Positions 11,812 through 18,666 of a stretch of 26,806 nt of DNA are shown piece by piece. Where the stretch lies: IMG/VR virus record IMGVR_UViG_3300038701_000729, positions 1-26,806 of that record; one strand, given 5' to 3'. Origin of the DNA: a virus. The stretch's first letter is position 1. Each line of letters opens with the position of its first letter. The translations under genes were made by a program, and so were the position numbers. The notes beneath the pieces were generated by a model that saw nothing but the letters and a program-made list of their open reading frames with translations, was not told the DNA's origin and did not search any database.

Positions 11812-12045
11812 ATGCGCATTGAGAAGTGGCACGAGATGAGCAAGCGGCACAAAGAAGAGCGCCGACAGATCATCGAATACTGCAAAGCACACAAGATGAC
11901 ACAGAAGGATGCTGCTGCCTACCTCGGCATCAGCCTTTCTGGGCTGAACAAATACATCAAGAACAATGGCATCAGATGGGACAAGCCAAGACGTCAGCTC
12001 AAGACGCCACGGCGGGCTAAGCCGCTTGCACCAGATGCTTACTAA
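11812..12045 (+). CDS. HTH DNA-binding protein (77 aa)
   Basis: Reads MSKRHKEERRQIIEYCKAHK, then MTQKDAAAYLGISLSGLNKY and IKNNGIRW. The MTQKDAAAYLGIS-xSGLNKYI segment is a clear helix-turn-helix (homeodomain-like/XRE) with a basic arm on both sides. GGAGG precedes ATG 11812. It begins right after a strong terminator, so it needs its own promoter or readthrough; the terminator's T-run and first codons leave little room, suggesting readthrough or antitermination (inference). Confidence 0.75.
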   Translation: MRIEKWHEMSKRHKEERRQIIEYCKAHKMTQKDAAAYLGISLSGLNKYIKNNGIRWDKPRRQLKTPRRAKPLAPDAY

Positions 12046-12070
12046 CCCGCGCAGAGAAAGGAAAAAACCA

Positions 12071-12562
12071 ATGACTAACACCGGCTACTACAACACCGGC
12101 AACCTCAACAGCGGCAACCTCAACAGCGGCGACTGGAACACCGGCAACTTCAACACCGGCTGTTTTAACACGATCACGCCTGAAGGCGGGTATTATTTCA
12201 ACCGCTGGCTTACGCGAGAAGAGTGGGACAACGCCTGTAAACCCAATTGGCTTTATGCTCCCACCCCGACGACTTGGGTGTGTTCTGAAGACATGACCGC
12301 CGAAGAAAAGGCCGCACACCCCGAGCATGAAACCACCGGAGGCTACCTTCGCGTCAACGACATGAAAGAGGAATGGCGCAAAGCCTACGACGACGCATCA
12401 CCCGAAGATCGGGAGGCCGTGAAGCGCCTGCCCAACTTCGATTCTGAGGTTTTCCTTGAGATCACGGGGCTTGATCTGCGCGACATGCCCGAAACCGCCC
12501 CGTGCGAAGGGCGAGAGATCGAGATCGACGGTGTGACCTATGTTCTGAAAGCAAAGGAGTGA
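12071..12562 (+). CDS. NTG-type pentapeptide-like repeat protein (163 aa)
   Basis: The N-terminal ~32 residues are short repeats of the form N(T/S)GN(L/F)[21 protein letters not shown], then [11 protein letters not shown]. This is the 'pentapeptide_2' class seen in mycobacterial PPE-MPTR proteins and in phage proteins, expected to form a small beta-helix. The rest ([19 protein letters not shown] ... [18 protein letters not shown]) is a separate acidic domain. ATG 12071 follows GAAAGGA; the longer frame from 11966 overlaps the HTH gene. Function is unknown; it is directly followed by an ADLSx-type repeat protein. Confidence 0.75.
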   Translation: MTNTGYYNTGNLNSGNLNSGDWNTGNFNTGCFNTITPEGGYYFNRWLTREEWDNACKPNWLYAPTPTTWVCSEDMTAEEKAAHPEHETTGGYLRVNDMKEEWRKAYDDASPEDREAVKRLPNFDSEVFLEITGLDLRDMPETAPCEGREIEIDGVTYVLKAKE

Positions 12563-12567
12563 GGTAA

Positions 12568-13215
12568 ATGACACTTGGGAAATTGCGCAAGGCGCTGGAT
12601 GAACACGCAAAATGGATCAGGGGGGAGGGCGGAAGCTGTGCCGACCTGAGCGATGCCGACCTGCGCGGTGCCAACCTGCGCGATGCCAACCTGAGCGATG
12701 CCGACCTGAGCGGTGCCGACCTGAGCAATGCCAACCTGAGCTGTGCCGACCTGAGCGATGCCGACCTGCGCGGTGCCGACCTAAGCGATGCCAACCTGAG
12801 CGGTGCCGACCTGCGCGATGCCAACCTGAGCGGTGCCAACCTGAGCGATGCCGACCTGAGCGGTGCCGACCTGAGCGGTGCCGACCTAAGCGATGCCAAC
12901 CTGAGCGGTGCTGACCTGAGCGGTGCTGACCTGAGCAATGCCAACCTGAGCGGCGCCAACCTGAGCGGTGCCGACCTGAGCTGTGCCGGAGTTATCAACT
13001 GCGGCCAGCGCAGCGATGGGTATAATTTTTTCATCCACGTCACCGCAAAAACCGAGCCGATGCTGATCGCAGGTTGTCGGTATTTTACTTTAGAGGAAGC
13101 GCGAGAGCACTGGAACAAAACCAGACCCGAAGGCCAGCGCCTTGGTGACGAAAGCCGCGCTTTGCTTGACCACGGTGGGCGGATGCTGGGGATTTACCTG
13201 AAGGCCACGTGGTGA
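12568..13215 (+). CDS. Pentapeptide repeat protein, A(D/N)LSx type (215 aa)
   Basis: After a short basic N-terminus ([19 protein letters not shown]) come 23 uninterrupted pentapeptides A(D/N)L(S/R)x at residues 25-139, which should form a right-handed quadrilateral beta-helix. A conserved tail follows ([53 protein letters not shown]) that I have seen attached to phage pentapeptide proteins. Related helices (Qnr, MfpA) mimic DNA and bind gyrase; whether this one does is unknown. It lies in a GC-rich accessory block after the operon terminator. GGTAA precedes the ATG. Confidence 0.88.
   Translation: MTLGKLRKALDEHAKWIRGEGGSCADLSDADLRGANLRDANLSDADLSGADLSNANLSCADLSDADLRGADLSDANLSGADLRDANLSGANLSDADLSGADLSGADLSDANLSGADLSGADLSNANLSGANLSGADLSCAGVINCGQRSDGYNFFIHVTAKTEPMLIAGCRYFTLEEAREHWNKTRPEGQRLGDESRALLDHGGRMLGIYLKATW
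12640..12984 (+). repeat. Tandem 15-bp repeat encoding the pentapeptides
   Basis: 23 consecutive 15-base units, close to GCCGACCTGAGCGRT, with only a few synonymous and D/N or S/R changes. The near-identity at DNA level, not just protein level, indicates recent expansion or gene conversion. Long open frames on other strands and frames here are by-products of this repeat. Confidence 0.92.
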
Positions 13216-13239
13216 GAGATGCAAAGAGAGGAAAGACCA

Positions 13240-13470
13240 ATGACTGACCAACAGAAAGACGGCGGGCCAGCGTTTGCAACCCTGCACCACGATCAAGGCA
13301 TGTCCCTGCGCGACTGGTTCGCGGGGCAGGCAATGGCGGGCGTAGCCGCGTCCATTATTGAAGCGGGAATGGATGACGGCGCCTCGGCACAAGACGTTGT
13401 AAAGACTATCGCTTCCTACTCGTTTTCCATTGCCGACGCCATGCTTGCAGCACGGGAGGACAAGGCATGA
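13240..13470 (+). CDS. Conserved phage protein, 'MSLRDWFAGQA' type (76 aa)
   Basis: Reads MTDQQKDGGPAFATLHHDQG, then MSLRDWFAGQAMAGVAASII and IADAMLAAREDKA. The GGPAFxxxxxxGMSLRDWFAGQAxxG pattern and IADAML(A/K)xR end occur in many small (pro)phage proteins; function unknown. ATG 13240 has AGAGGAAAG before it; the earlier start at 13219 lacks one. The stop overlaps the next start (ATGA). Confidence 0.75.
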   Translation: MTDQQKDGGPAFATLHHDQGMSLRDWFAGQAMAGVAASIIEAGMDDGASAQDVVKTIASYSFSIADAMLAAREDKA

Positions 13471-13769
13471 ACAAAATCGAGGAAATCCGCAAGGCGCTGG
13501 AAGGCGCATCTGAAGGGCCCTGGCATATTTCAACTGACCACTGGGGAAACGTAGATGTTGTTTCGTTCTCAGGTCTTGTTGTTGCCGAGGGCCAGGCCCG
13601 TGACGCTCCTTTGATTGCCCTCGCCCATGATATGGCGCAGATCGTGCTGGCGGCTGAGAAGCTGGCGGATGCGGTCAACGTGATGCACCTAATGCCACAC
13701 GGCGTAACCAATGAAGTTTTCGAGGCGTATACCAACTATCGCAAAGCCGTGGAGAACCCCAATGACTGA
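13467..13769 (+). CDS. Ead/Ea22-like protein, part 1 (100 aa)
   Basis: Reads IEEIRKALEGASEGPWHIST, a middle variable section, then ARDAPLIALAHDMAQIVLAA. The RxALExAxxGPW...AxLIALAxDM pattern is that of Ead/Ea22-like (PF13935) phage early proteins, first seen in lambda. Function unknown. Overlaps its neighbours on both sides (4 and 8 nt). Confidence 0.72.
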   Translation: MNKIEEIRKALEGASEGPWHISTDHWGNVDVVSFSGLVVAEGQARDAPLIALAHDMAQIVLAAEKLADAVNVMHLMPHGVTNEVFEAYTNYRKAVENPND

Positions 13770-14055
13770 CCAAGAACTGCTCCACCAGCTTCGCCACAGC
13801 AAAGGCTGGCCAACGCTGGGCAACGCAGCAGCCGACCGCATCGAAGCCCTAGAGGCAGAGCGTGACGCGCTGGCCGAGAAGCTGGAACAGGCGGTGAAGG
13901 CACTGAAAGGTGCTGAAATATACATTCGGGCCGACGCAGATCATATCGCAGCACAAGATGGCGAGGATTGCCCAGAATATCGAGTTGCTATGGACTGCCT
14001 TGATCCTATTCGCGCCACCCTCGCCGCAATTCAGGAGGGCAACACCGATGACTGA
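13762..14055 (+). CDS. Ead/Ea22-like coiled-coil protein, part 2 (97 aa)
   Basis: Reads MTDQELLHQLRHSKGWPTLG, then NAAADRIEALEAERDALAEK and LEQAVKALKGAEIYIRADAD. The ADRIEALEAERDALAEKLE stretch is a coiled coil typical of the second half of Ea22-like proteins. Together with the preceding gene it looks like one Ea22 domain set split over two overlapping genes; both are intact frames, so this may be a natural arrangement rather than a frameshift. GGAG lies 7 nt before ATG 13762. Confidence 0.7.
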   Translation: MTDQELLHQLRHSKGWPTLGNAAADRIEALEAERDALAEKLEQAVKALKGAEIYIRADADHIAAQDGEDCPEYRVAMDCLDPIRATLAAIQEGNTDD

Positions 14056-14449
14056 CACCCCCGACACCATCACCCGCGAGGAGGCCGACGCCCGCGTGGC
14101 TGCGGCGCTGAGAGAGGCGGCTGAGAGAATGGACAACGGGTTCAGCTACAACGCCGGGAACAGAGTGCGCGCCCTCATCCCCGACGCGGGCAAGGCACTG
14201 GATCGGGCGATAGCGGAGGCGGTTAGCTTGTCCGAAGCGATGCTGGCCGCCCTTGACGAAGCCGAGGCGGAGCGGCACCGCTGGAGACAAGCCGCATCGC
14301 TTGGGTCGCTACATACCCAAGCGGACCTTGACCGCGCAGTAGCTAAAGCCCATGCGGAGGCGTATCTAAGCGGCTGGGTAAACGGTTCCAACGGCGTCGA
14401 GCCGCCAGACTTCGGCAATCCTGTTTTTGAAAAAGCCCCCGGCGATTAA
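14048..14449 (+). CDS. Hypothetical Ala/Glu-rich protein, last early gene (133 aa)
   Basis: Not recognised. Reads TITREEADARVAAALREAAE, a central helical region (SLSEAMLAALDEAEAERHRW) and ADLDRAVAKAHAEAYLSGW near the end. Composition suggests coiled coils. AGGAGG precedes ATG 14048; the longer frame from 13910 overlaps the previous gene without support. GC content is clearly above that of the phage core genes. Its stop codon sits in the loop of the convergent terminator hairpin. Confidence 0.7.
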   Translation: MTDTPDTITREEADARVAAALREAAERMDNGFSYNAGNRVRALIPDAGKALDRAIAEAVSLSEAMLAALDEAEAERHRWRQAASLGSLHTQADLDRAVAKAHAEAYLSGWVNGSNGVEPPDFGNPVFEKAPGD

Positions 14450-14457
14450 GCCGGGGG
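14426..14457 (-). terminator. Convergent terminator for the minus-strand lysis/tail operon
   Basis: CCCCCGGC and GCCGGGGG form an 8-bp stem with loop GATTAA. On the minus strand it is followed by CTTTTTC (14429-14435), a good U-run for transcripts coming from the lysis genes. On the plus strand no U-run follows, but the hairpin overlaps the end of the last early gene. It marks where the two transcription directions meet. Confidence 0.82.
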
Positions 14458-14502
14458 AGTAAGCGCCGCGCAGAGATACAGGGCGGTGAAATCAAGACGG
14501 CG

Positions 14503-14721
14503 CTATCTGCAAAGAGCTGTCATTCGATCATCTAGGTCCGCTGCCCAAAACGCAAGCGGCGATGTATCCAGAGGGCGGGGCATAGAAAGCCTCGCTTCAC
14601 CATACCCCTCGCAGCCCGCATCACCAAACACCGTCGTTTTTCCGCACCCGGTCATCAGGGCTATCCCCAGAAGCCCGACCATCCCCAACAGCCTCACGGC
14701 TTTTCTGCATCCTTTCTGCAT
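14503..14721 (-). CDS. Outer-membrane spanin lipoprotein (Rz1-like, 72 aa)
   Basis: Reads MQKGCRKAVRLLGMVGLLG, then IALMTGCGKTTVFGDAGCEG and YGEARLSMPRP. A basic N-terminus, a hydrophobic stretch and a lipobox-like MTGC with Cys26 make it a secreted lipoprotein; the mature part would be ~47 aa with the MPRP...DDRMTALC tail seen in o-spanins of this phage type (memory). The first 101 bases lie out of frame inside the downstream half of the i-spanin gene, the classic embedded/overlapping Rz/Rz1 form. ATG 14721 has GAAAGGA 9 nt before it; ATG 14742, part of a 21-base direct repeat, is an alternative. Confidence 0.72.
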   Translation of the reverse strand: MQKGCRKAVRLLGMVGLLGIALMTGCGKTTVFGDAGCEGYGEARLSMPRPLDTSPLAFWAADLDDRMTALCR

Positions 14722-14854
14722 TCTCTCGCATCCTTTCTGCATTCGCAGCCTGCCAACCTGTGCGCTCACCTTTGATGCGCCCCCAGATGTTGCCAACTGC
14801 CAGCCCCCCAATCGCTGCAATAATGGCCACAATAGCTGCAATGATGTCTGTCAT
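14621..14854 (-). CDS. Inner-membrane spanin (Rz-like, 77 aa)
   Basis: Reads MTDIIAAIVAIIAAIGGLAV, then GNIWGRIKGERTGWQAANAE and RMRENAERMQKSREAV. One N-terminal membrane segment (about residues 3-22) is followed by a periplasmic helical region, as in i-spanins, which join with the o-spanin to fuse inner and outer membranes at lysis. ATG 14854 overlaps the holin stop (ATGA). A 21-base direct repeat (AGAATGCAGAAAGGATGC units) occurs in its middle. The out-of-frame overlap with the lipoprotein gene strongly supports the assignment. Confidence 0.75.
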   Translation of the reverse strand: MTDIIAAIVAIIAAIGGLAVGNIWGRIKGERTGWQAANAERMRENAERMQKSREAVGDGRASGDSPDDRVRKNDGVW

Positions 14855-15030
14855 GTTGCCCAACCCTTCTTCTTAGCAAAGCCGTATGCGACCTCGACCG
14901 CAGCGCCCACACCCATTGCAGCATAGATCACAATGTCAGGGTCGCCTGCCAAGAAGTCGCCAGCTTCCATGCCGAGGATAAGACCCACGCCATAGCGCAA
15001 CAGGATGCGAGCGAGCGGAGCGTAAGTCAT
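14851..15030 (-). CDS. Holin (two-segment, 59 aa)
   Basis: Read from the sequence: ATG 15030 to TGA 14851, giving MTYAPLARILLRYGVGLILG, then MEAGDFLAGDPDIVIYAAMG and VGAAVEVAYGFAKKKGWAT. Two hydrophobic segments (about 8-28 and 33-51) with a basic C-terminus fit a small class II holin that lets the amidase reach the wall. AAAGGTGG lies before the ATG. It overlaps the amidase (ATGA, 15027-15030) and the i-spanin, so lysis genes are translationally linked. Very similar holin-like proteins occur in phages of Rhodobacteraceae (memory). Confidence 0.78.
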   Translation of the reverse strand: MTYAPLARILLRYGVGLILGMEAGDFLAGDPDIVIYAAMGVGAAVEVAYGFAKKKGWAT

Positions 15031-15620
15031 GCCGGGCCACCTTTGCCAAGAAACGAGAAGATGCGAGACAGAAGTGCAGCCAGCCCTGTGGGTCGCTGTG
15101 CTGGCTCAGGAGCGACGATCTGGGGTTTCGGGCGTGCAGCTACCGTGTTCGGCACAGAAGGCCGTGTGCGCCCGCCTGTGAGCCACTCCGACACCTTGAA
15201 GCACGGGCAGCCCTTCTGGTCGGTGTAGTCGTTGTGGCCCTTGATGTGCGTGATCGCCGGATACCGCTCGCACAGGTCAGTGATAAGGCTGCGAAGAGCC
15301 GCGTCCTGCTCAGGCGTGAAGTGATCTGCGAAGTCGTCAGTAGCCAGCCCCCAAGGCCCATGCGGCCAGCGGCCACCCACAAGGCAGATGCCGACGCTGC
15401 CGGTGTTGTGGCCTTTCACATGCGCGCCGGTCTTATTGAGGTGCCGCCCGGTTGCGACCTTGCCGTCGCGGTCGATGACATAGTGATATCCAATGCCAGA
15501 CCAGCCGCGCTCCCGGTGCCACCGATCAATCTCGTCGCGCTTGGCTTTAACGCCCTTGCCCTTCATCCAGTCAGGCGGCGTGGCCGATGCGTGAATGATG
15601 ATCGTGTCGAAGCGTCTCAT
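15027..15620 (-). CDS. Endolysin: N-acetylmuramoyl-L-alanine amidase, T7 lysozyme-like (197 aa)
   Basis: The enzyme cuts the amide link between MurNAc and L-Ala in peptidoglycan. Amidase_2 fold: IIIHASAT with His10, GIGYHYVID (Tyr45, His46), GAHVKGHNTGSVGI around 65-78, and IKGHNDYTDQKGCPCF with His129, Lys136 and Cys138. His10, His129 and Cys138 match the Zn ligands of T7 lysozyme, with Lys136 at the catalytic lysine. A Pro-rich linker leads to a hydrophobic tail (GLAALLSRIFSFLGKGGPA), longer than in T7 and perhaps membrane-associated. No signal peptide is visible, so a holin is needed. GAGGAAGTGA precedes ATG 15620. Confidence 0.9.
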   Translation of the reverse strand: MRRFDTIIIHASATPPDWMKGKGVKAKRDEIDRWHRERGWSGIGYHYVIDRDGKVATGRHLNKTGAHVKGHNTGSVGICLVGGRWPHGPWGLATDDFADHFTPEQDAALRSLITDLCERYPAITHIKGHNDYTDQKGCPCFKVSEWLTGGRTRPSVPNTVAARPKPQIVAPEPAQRPTGLAALLSRIFSFLGKGGPA

Positions 15621-15624
15621 GGCG

Positions 15625-15849
15625 TCACTTCCTCAGATGCGTCTCTATGTTGTCGAGCTTCTCCATCACCGCGCGGAAGCTCTCCTTCATCTCCTTAAAC
15701 TCCCGGTCATGAGCCTCCTTGTTCGCCGCCTGCGTTGCCTTGAGCACGGCGATGTCCGTGCTGTTGACCTGCGTCTTGTTGTGCAGCAGCCAGACAAACG
15801 CAGCGACCGGCGCGACGACCCAGTTCATGAGGGTGTTAAGGAGGTCCAC
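15625..15849 (-). CDS. Membrane-anchored coiled-coil protein in lysis cassette (74 aa, GTG start)
   Basis: Reads VDLLNTLMNWVVAPVAAFVW then LLHNKTQVNSTDIAVLKAT and a coiled coil (HDREFKEMKESFRAVMEKLD). One N-terminal membrane segment and a long charged helix recall XhlA-like or second-holin proteins; the function is not proven. GTG 15849 is used, with GGAGAT about 9 nt before it. It lies 4 bases upstream of the endolysin, so it is part of the same translation unit. Confidence 0.68.
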   Translation of the reverse strand: MDLLNTLMNWVVAPVAAFVWLLHNKTQVNSTDIAVLKATQAANKEAHDREFKEMKESFRAVMEKLDNIETHLRK

Positions 15850-15852
15850 GGC

Positions 15853-16323
15853 TTAAATCTCCATCGGTATCGCTTGCAGGCCCATCGCGGCGACTGCATC
15901 GGTCCCCTTCATGCCGACCACGGCGACGATCTTGGTGGCGTCCACTTGCGGCACGGGGTTGTCAGGCATCTCGCCCGTCTCGGGGTCAGGCTGTGCGGGT
16001 AGCCAGACGTTGCCCCTGAGCATGTCGTGGGCGCGGTTGGCTGCTGCCATGTTGATGAGGTAGTTGCCGTCCTCGTCAGGCACGTCCATCGGGGGTCGCT
16101 GAAGGTCAGCGTATTGCAGCGAGGCCAGCATCATGTCGATTGCCGTCTGAGAGGCAGGCGTAGACAGGACACGGTAGCGGTTGCCCTGCGCGTCCTGATA
16201 CTGGGCGGAGAATGTATCCATTAGCTCAGAGGCCGACTGGCCCACGCTCATGCCATGCACAAGCCGCATCTGAATAGCGTCGGAGCGGGTTGCCTCGGGG
16301 CAGGCTACGGTGAGGATAGGCAT
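15853..16323 (-). CDS. Hypothetical tail-region protein (156 aa)
   Basis: Not recognised. Begins MPILTVACPEATRSDAIQMR, with LVHGMSVGQSASELMDTF, QGNRYRVLSTPASQTAIDMM and a C-terminal VDATKIVAVVGMKGTDAVAA. The protein seems globular with Ala/Met-rich helices and no membrane segment. It overlaps the upstream stop by 1 nt (TAATG) and lies between the adhesin and lysis genes, so it may be a tail accessory or chaperone (inference). Confidence 0.72.
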   Translation of the reverse strand: MPILTVACPEATRSDAIQMRLVHGMSVGQSASELMDTFSAQYQDAQGNRYRVLSTPASQTAIDMMLASLQYADLQRPPMDVPDEDGNYLINMAAANRAHDMLRGNVWLPAQPDPETGEMPDNPVPQVDATKIVAVVGMKGTDAVAAMGLQAIPMEI

Positions 16324-16550
16324 TATCCCATCCTCTCAAAGTTCACAGTGCCTTTGAACAAGCCGCCGCACTTGGTAGAGCCGGGGTAACCCACACCATC
16401 ATACCATTTGCCAGCGCCATAGACTTGATAACGGACGTTGTAGCTGCCGTCCTCGTTCTTGCTGACGATTTCGCAGTTGTCCATGTCGGCAGGAAAGCCG
16501 ACAATCCACTTTGCTTTTTCGCCGGGGGAAAACTCAAGCTGATCTGTCAT
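16323..16550 (-). CDS. Hypothetical small beta-rich protein (75 aa)
   Basis: Not recognised. Begins MTDQLEFSPGEKAKWIVGFP, then VSKNEDGSYNVRYQVYGAGK, WYDGVGYPGSTKCGG and LFKGTVNFERMG. Aromatic and Gly-rich strands suggest a small carbohydrate-binding or tail-decorating fold, but that is only composition. ATG 16550 overlaps the adhesin stop by 4 nt. Confidence 0.7.
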   Translation of the reverse strand: MTDQLEFSPGEKAKWIVGFPADMDNCEIVSKNEDGSYNVRYQVYGAGKWYDGVGYPGSTKCGGLFKGTVNFERMG

Positions 16551-18346
16551 AGCGTGACGCCGCTCCTGTCTGCGAGGAAGGTTTCAGTGTCGGAGATTTC
16601 TTGGGTGGTGAGAACGCGATCAATAGCAATCCCGCCAAAGAAAGTAGTTTCGCTTGTTAACGGCGATATATTCCTGAACACCCGACCAATGGAAAAAATG
16701 TTGGCGTCAGAGACAACACCGGCAGCGGCTGCGGACTCTGTGCCATCTACGCCGTTTGATCTAACCGTAGCCGTTTTAGCAGTTGCGTCAAAGAAACCAA
16801 AAACAACAGAAGGTGAATCATAAGGCAACGTGCTGCTGGGGCGGGAGGCTGTATTAAATGCGTAACTCGCTCTGTTCCCGTTGACAGCGCTGTCAATAAT
16901 CACATACCTGTCGTTATCAACCGAGTTTTTAGCAAATCCCATTAGGCCAAACTCTTTATAGCCAGCAGCCATCGTAACATCTGTGCTGTTGAACCACGAA
17001 CCTTCAAACGCAAGACTATCATCCACCCCGTCGAAGTCGAGATACCAGAGGCTATCCACGCCCGCCTCGGTCACGTCATACTCGGAGACTACCTTTTGGT
17101 AGGCGGTGGCGGTGGAGGCTTCTTCGAGTTGTGCTTCTTTTACGTAGGCAATGCTGGCACCAGAACAGGAGTAATTGGCAATACTAGACGCGCTGTCAGT
17201 GCCGTAAACAATAAACCCAATACTGTCGGAGCCATTGGTTGCTGTGTCCGTAATTGTGACCGTAAAATAGCCATCAACGTCAGGTCCACTCGTTGTTGGC
17301 GTCCCGCCATTGCCGTTGTCGTATGTTACAGACCCGTCTGCCGGGTCAAATATGACAATGCACTGCGAACCAAAATTCAAACTTGAAGAAGCAACGGCCA
17401 AGTATCTTTTTGGAGTGGACGTGACTTCTTTTATTTTAAGCCTGAACGTGTAGTCCTTCCCAATCTCCGGCAAAGCAACCGAGTCTTGCCGTATTTGAAC
17501 ACGAGAAGTGCCAGACGCAGGTTCTTTTAACTCGTCCGCAACGCCGTCCGTATTAGCTGAAACCGTTCCAGTTACTTTTATCCAAGCCGCATTATCAAGC
17601 TCTTCCGTATAACTCAGCAGGTTCCGCCGCCCGCCGCTCGGCACACGGGCAAGGACAGGCCGCGCGTCGGGGTTCGTCTGCGTGGCGTGGTTGCCGGGGA
17701 GTTCGCGGACGGAGATGTTGTCGATGGTGGCTGTCGCGCCTGTGGACAAGATATTTCTAAATGCAACGTAATGAGTTGTAGCCGTCGCCGTAAAAACTAG
17801 GGAGTATGTTCCTGCCGTCAGGTTTGTAATATTGGTTACTCCGGTGCCACTAATGTCGTTCGGATCAGTAACAACGGAAAACTGCACTTCGTGAGATGCC
17901 GAGACAATTTGGAAATCCACAAAGTAGGTATTGCCCACCACACAAGTTATTGGCGAGGTTGCCCCTTGCGCGTTAATGGGTCGTCCATTGCGGCGAATGT
18001 CCAGATAACCAGAAGCATCCCACAAAGCTAGAGAAGACCCTACCGCCGTCCAACCCGTAATGTCTGTATCAAACGTCCCATTCGTGACCAGTTCACTCCC
18101 CAGCCCCGTAAAGCTGCCACCCGAATACCCAGCCCCTTGGCTTGTATCCAGTTGGAACCCGACAGTATCCCCGGCACCTGCGGGCGTGAGGTCAGTCGTG
18201 GACAGGAAAGAGGTCGTCGGCCCCGGCAGGAACAGAGCGCCTTCCTCGCCAGAGGCAAAGAGGGACACGGGGTCGAAGGCCGTGCTGCTCAGGAGACGCC
18301 CAAACGGCGAGCGAATGCCAGATAGCGGGGATACGATCTCACGCAT
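16547..18346 (-). CDS. Tail adhesin/receptor-binding protein with carbohydrate-binding-like domains (599 aa)
   Basis: Residues 1-40 (MREIVSPLSGIRSPFGRLLS, then SSTAFDPVSLFASGEEGALF) match a short N-terminal module I know from tail proteins of Rhodobacteraceae phages; it probably anchors to the tail. ELVTNGTFDTDITGWTAVG (about 85-103) begins a CBM4/9-like jelly roll ending in IDNISVRELPG. RRNLLSYTEELDNAAWIKV starts a second such domain ending in AQLEEASTATAYQ. The last ~170 residues (LWYLDFDGVDDSLAFEGSWF ... TTFFGGIAIDRVLTTQEISD) fit a LamG/concanavalin-like domain. It should bind host surface sugars. It overlaps the genes on both sides. Confidence 0.78.
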   Translation of the reverse strand: MREIVSPLSGIRSPFGRLLSSTAFDPVSLFASGEEGALFLPGPTTSFLSTTDLTPAGAGDTVGFQLDTSQGAGYSGGSFTGLGSELVTNGTFDTDITGWTAVGSSLALWDASGYLDIRRNGRPINAQGATSPITCVVGNTYFVDFQIVSASHEVQFSVVTDPNDISGTGVTNITNLTAGTYSLVFTATATTHYVAFRNILSTGATATIDNISVRELPGNHATQTNPDARPVLARVPSGGRRNLLSYTEELDNAAWIKVTGTVSANTDGVADELKEPASGTSRVQIRQDSVALPEIGKDYTFRLKIKEVTSTPKRYLAVASSSLNFGSQCIVIFDPADGSVTYDNGNGGTPTTSGPDVDGYFTVTITDTATNGSDSIGFIVYGTDSASSIANYSCSGASIAYVKEAQLEEASTATAYQKVVSEYDVTEAGVDSLWYLDFDGVDDSLAFEGSWFNSTDVTMAAGYKEFGLMGFAKNSVDNDRYVIIDSAVNGNRASYAFNTASRPSSTLPYDSPSVVFGFFDATAKTATVRSNGVDGTESAAAAGVVSDANIFSIGRVFRNISPLTSETTFFGGIAIDRVLTTQEISDTETFLADRSGVTL

Positions 18347-18620
18347 GGCTTACCAAAACCTCAATCGACTTGGGCGCATATGCCCAGACACGCACAGCAG
18401 CAATGCCGGGGAACAGATCAGACAGAGCTACGTTGCGCTCTCCCTGCCCCGGATTGTAGCGAACTGCGCCGTCATCGCTTGTAGGTTTGGTGGTGTCAGT
18501 CGTGCCCTTCACCAGCATGTAATACGTTCCCTTGTTCTGGAACGTGATTGACGTGACGTCAGCATCGGTGAGCTGCGTCCAGTCGTCTGCCGTGAGGACG
18601 ATGTCAGTGTTCTGTGCCAT
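18339..18620 (-). CDS. Small tail-associated protein (93 aa)
   Basis: Reads NTDIVLTADDWTQLTDADVT, then SITFQNKGTYYMLVKGTTD, GAVRYNPGQGERNVALSDLF and VRVWAYAPKSIEVLVSHA. Small beta-sandwich phage proteins with this WxQLTDxxVTxxTFQN...GERNVALSDLFPG pattern accompany tail adhesins of alphaproteobacterial phages (memory). It may decorate or link the fiber. GGAGG precedes ATG 18620 by 7-8 nt. The 46 bases before it, up to the fiber gene, hold only an AT-rich GTTAAAGATTAAC-like inverted repeat (about 18665-18677, overlapping the fiber stop). Confidence 0.75.
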   Translation of the reverse strand: MAQNTDIVLTADDWTQLTDADVTSITFQNKGTYYMLVKGTTDTTKPTSDDGAVRYNPGQGERNVALSDLFPGIAAVRVWAYAPKSIEVLVSHA

Positions 18621-18666
18621 GTTGGCCTCCGTTCATTTCGGATTGCGTATAGCGTATCACAACTCG

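Noticed and set aside
12640-12984. CRISPR-like appearance of a regular repeat array
   Set aside because: Units are 15 bp, contiguous without spacers, and code in frame for pentapeptides.
12462-13118. Long minus-strand open frame (218 codons) and a second plus-strand frame (12612-12914) across the repeat block
   Set aside because: Both are monotonous Leu/Arg/Ser/Ala or Cys/Arg/Pro repeats produced by reading the 15-bp pentapeptide array in other frames.
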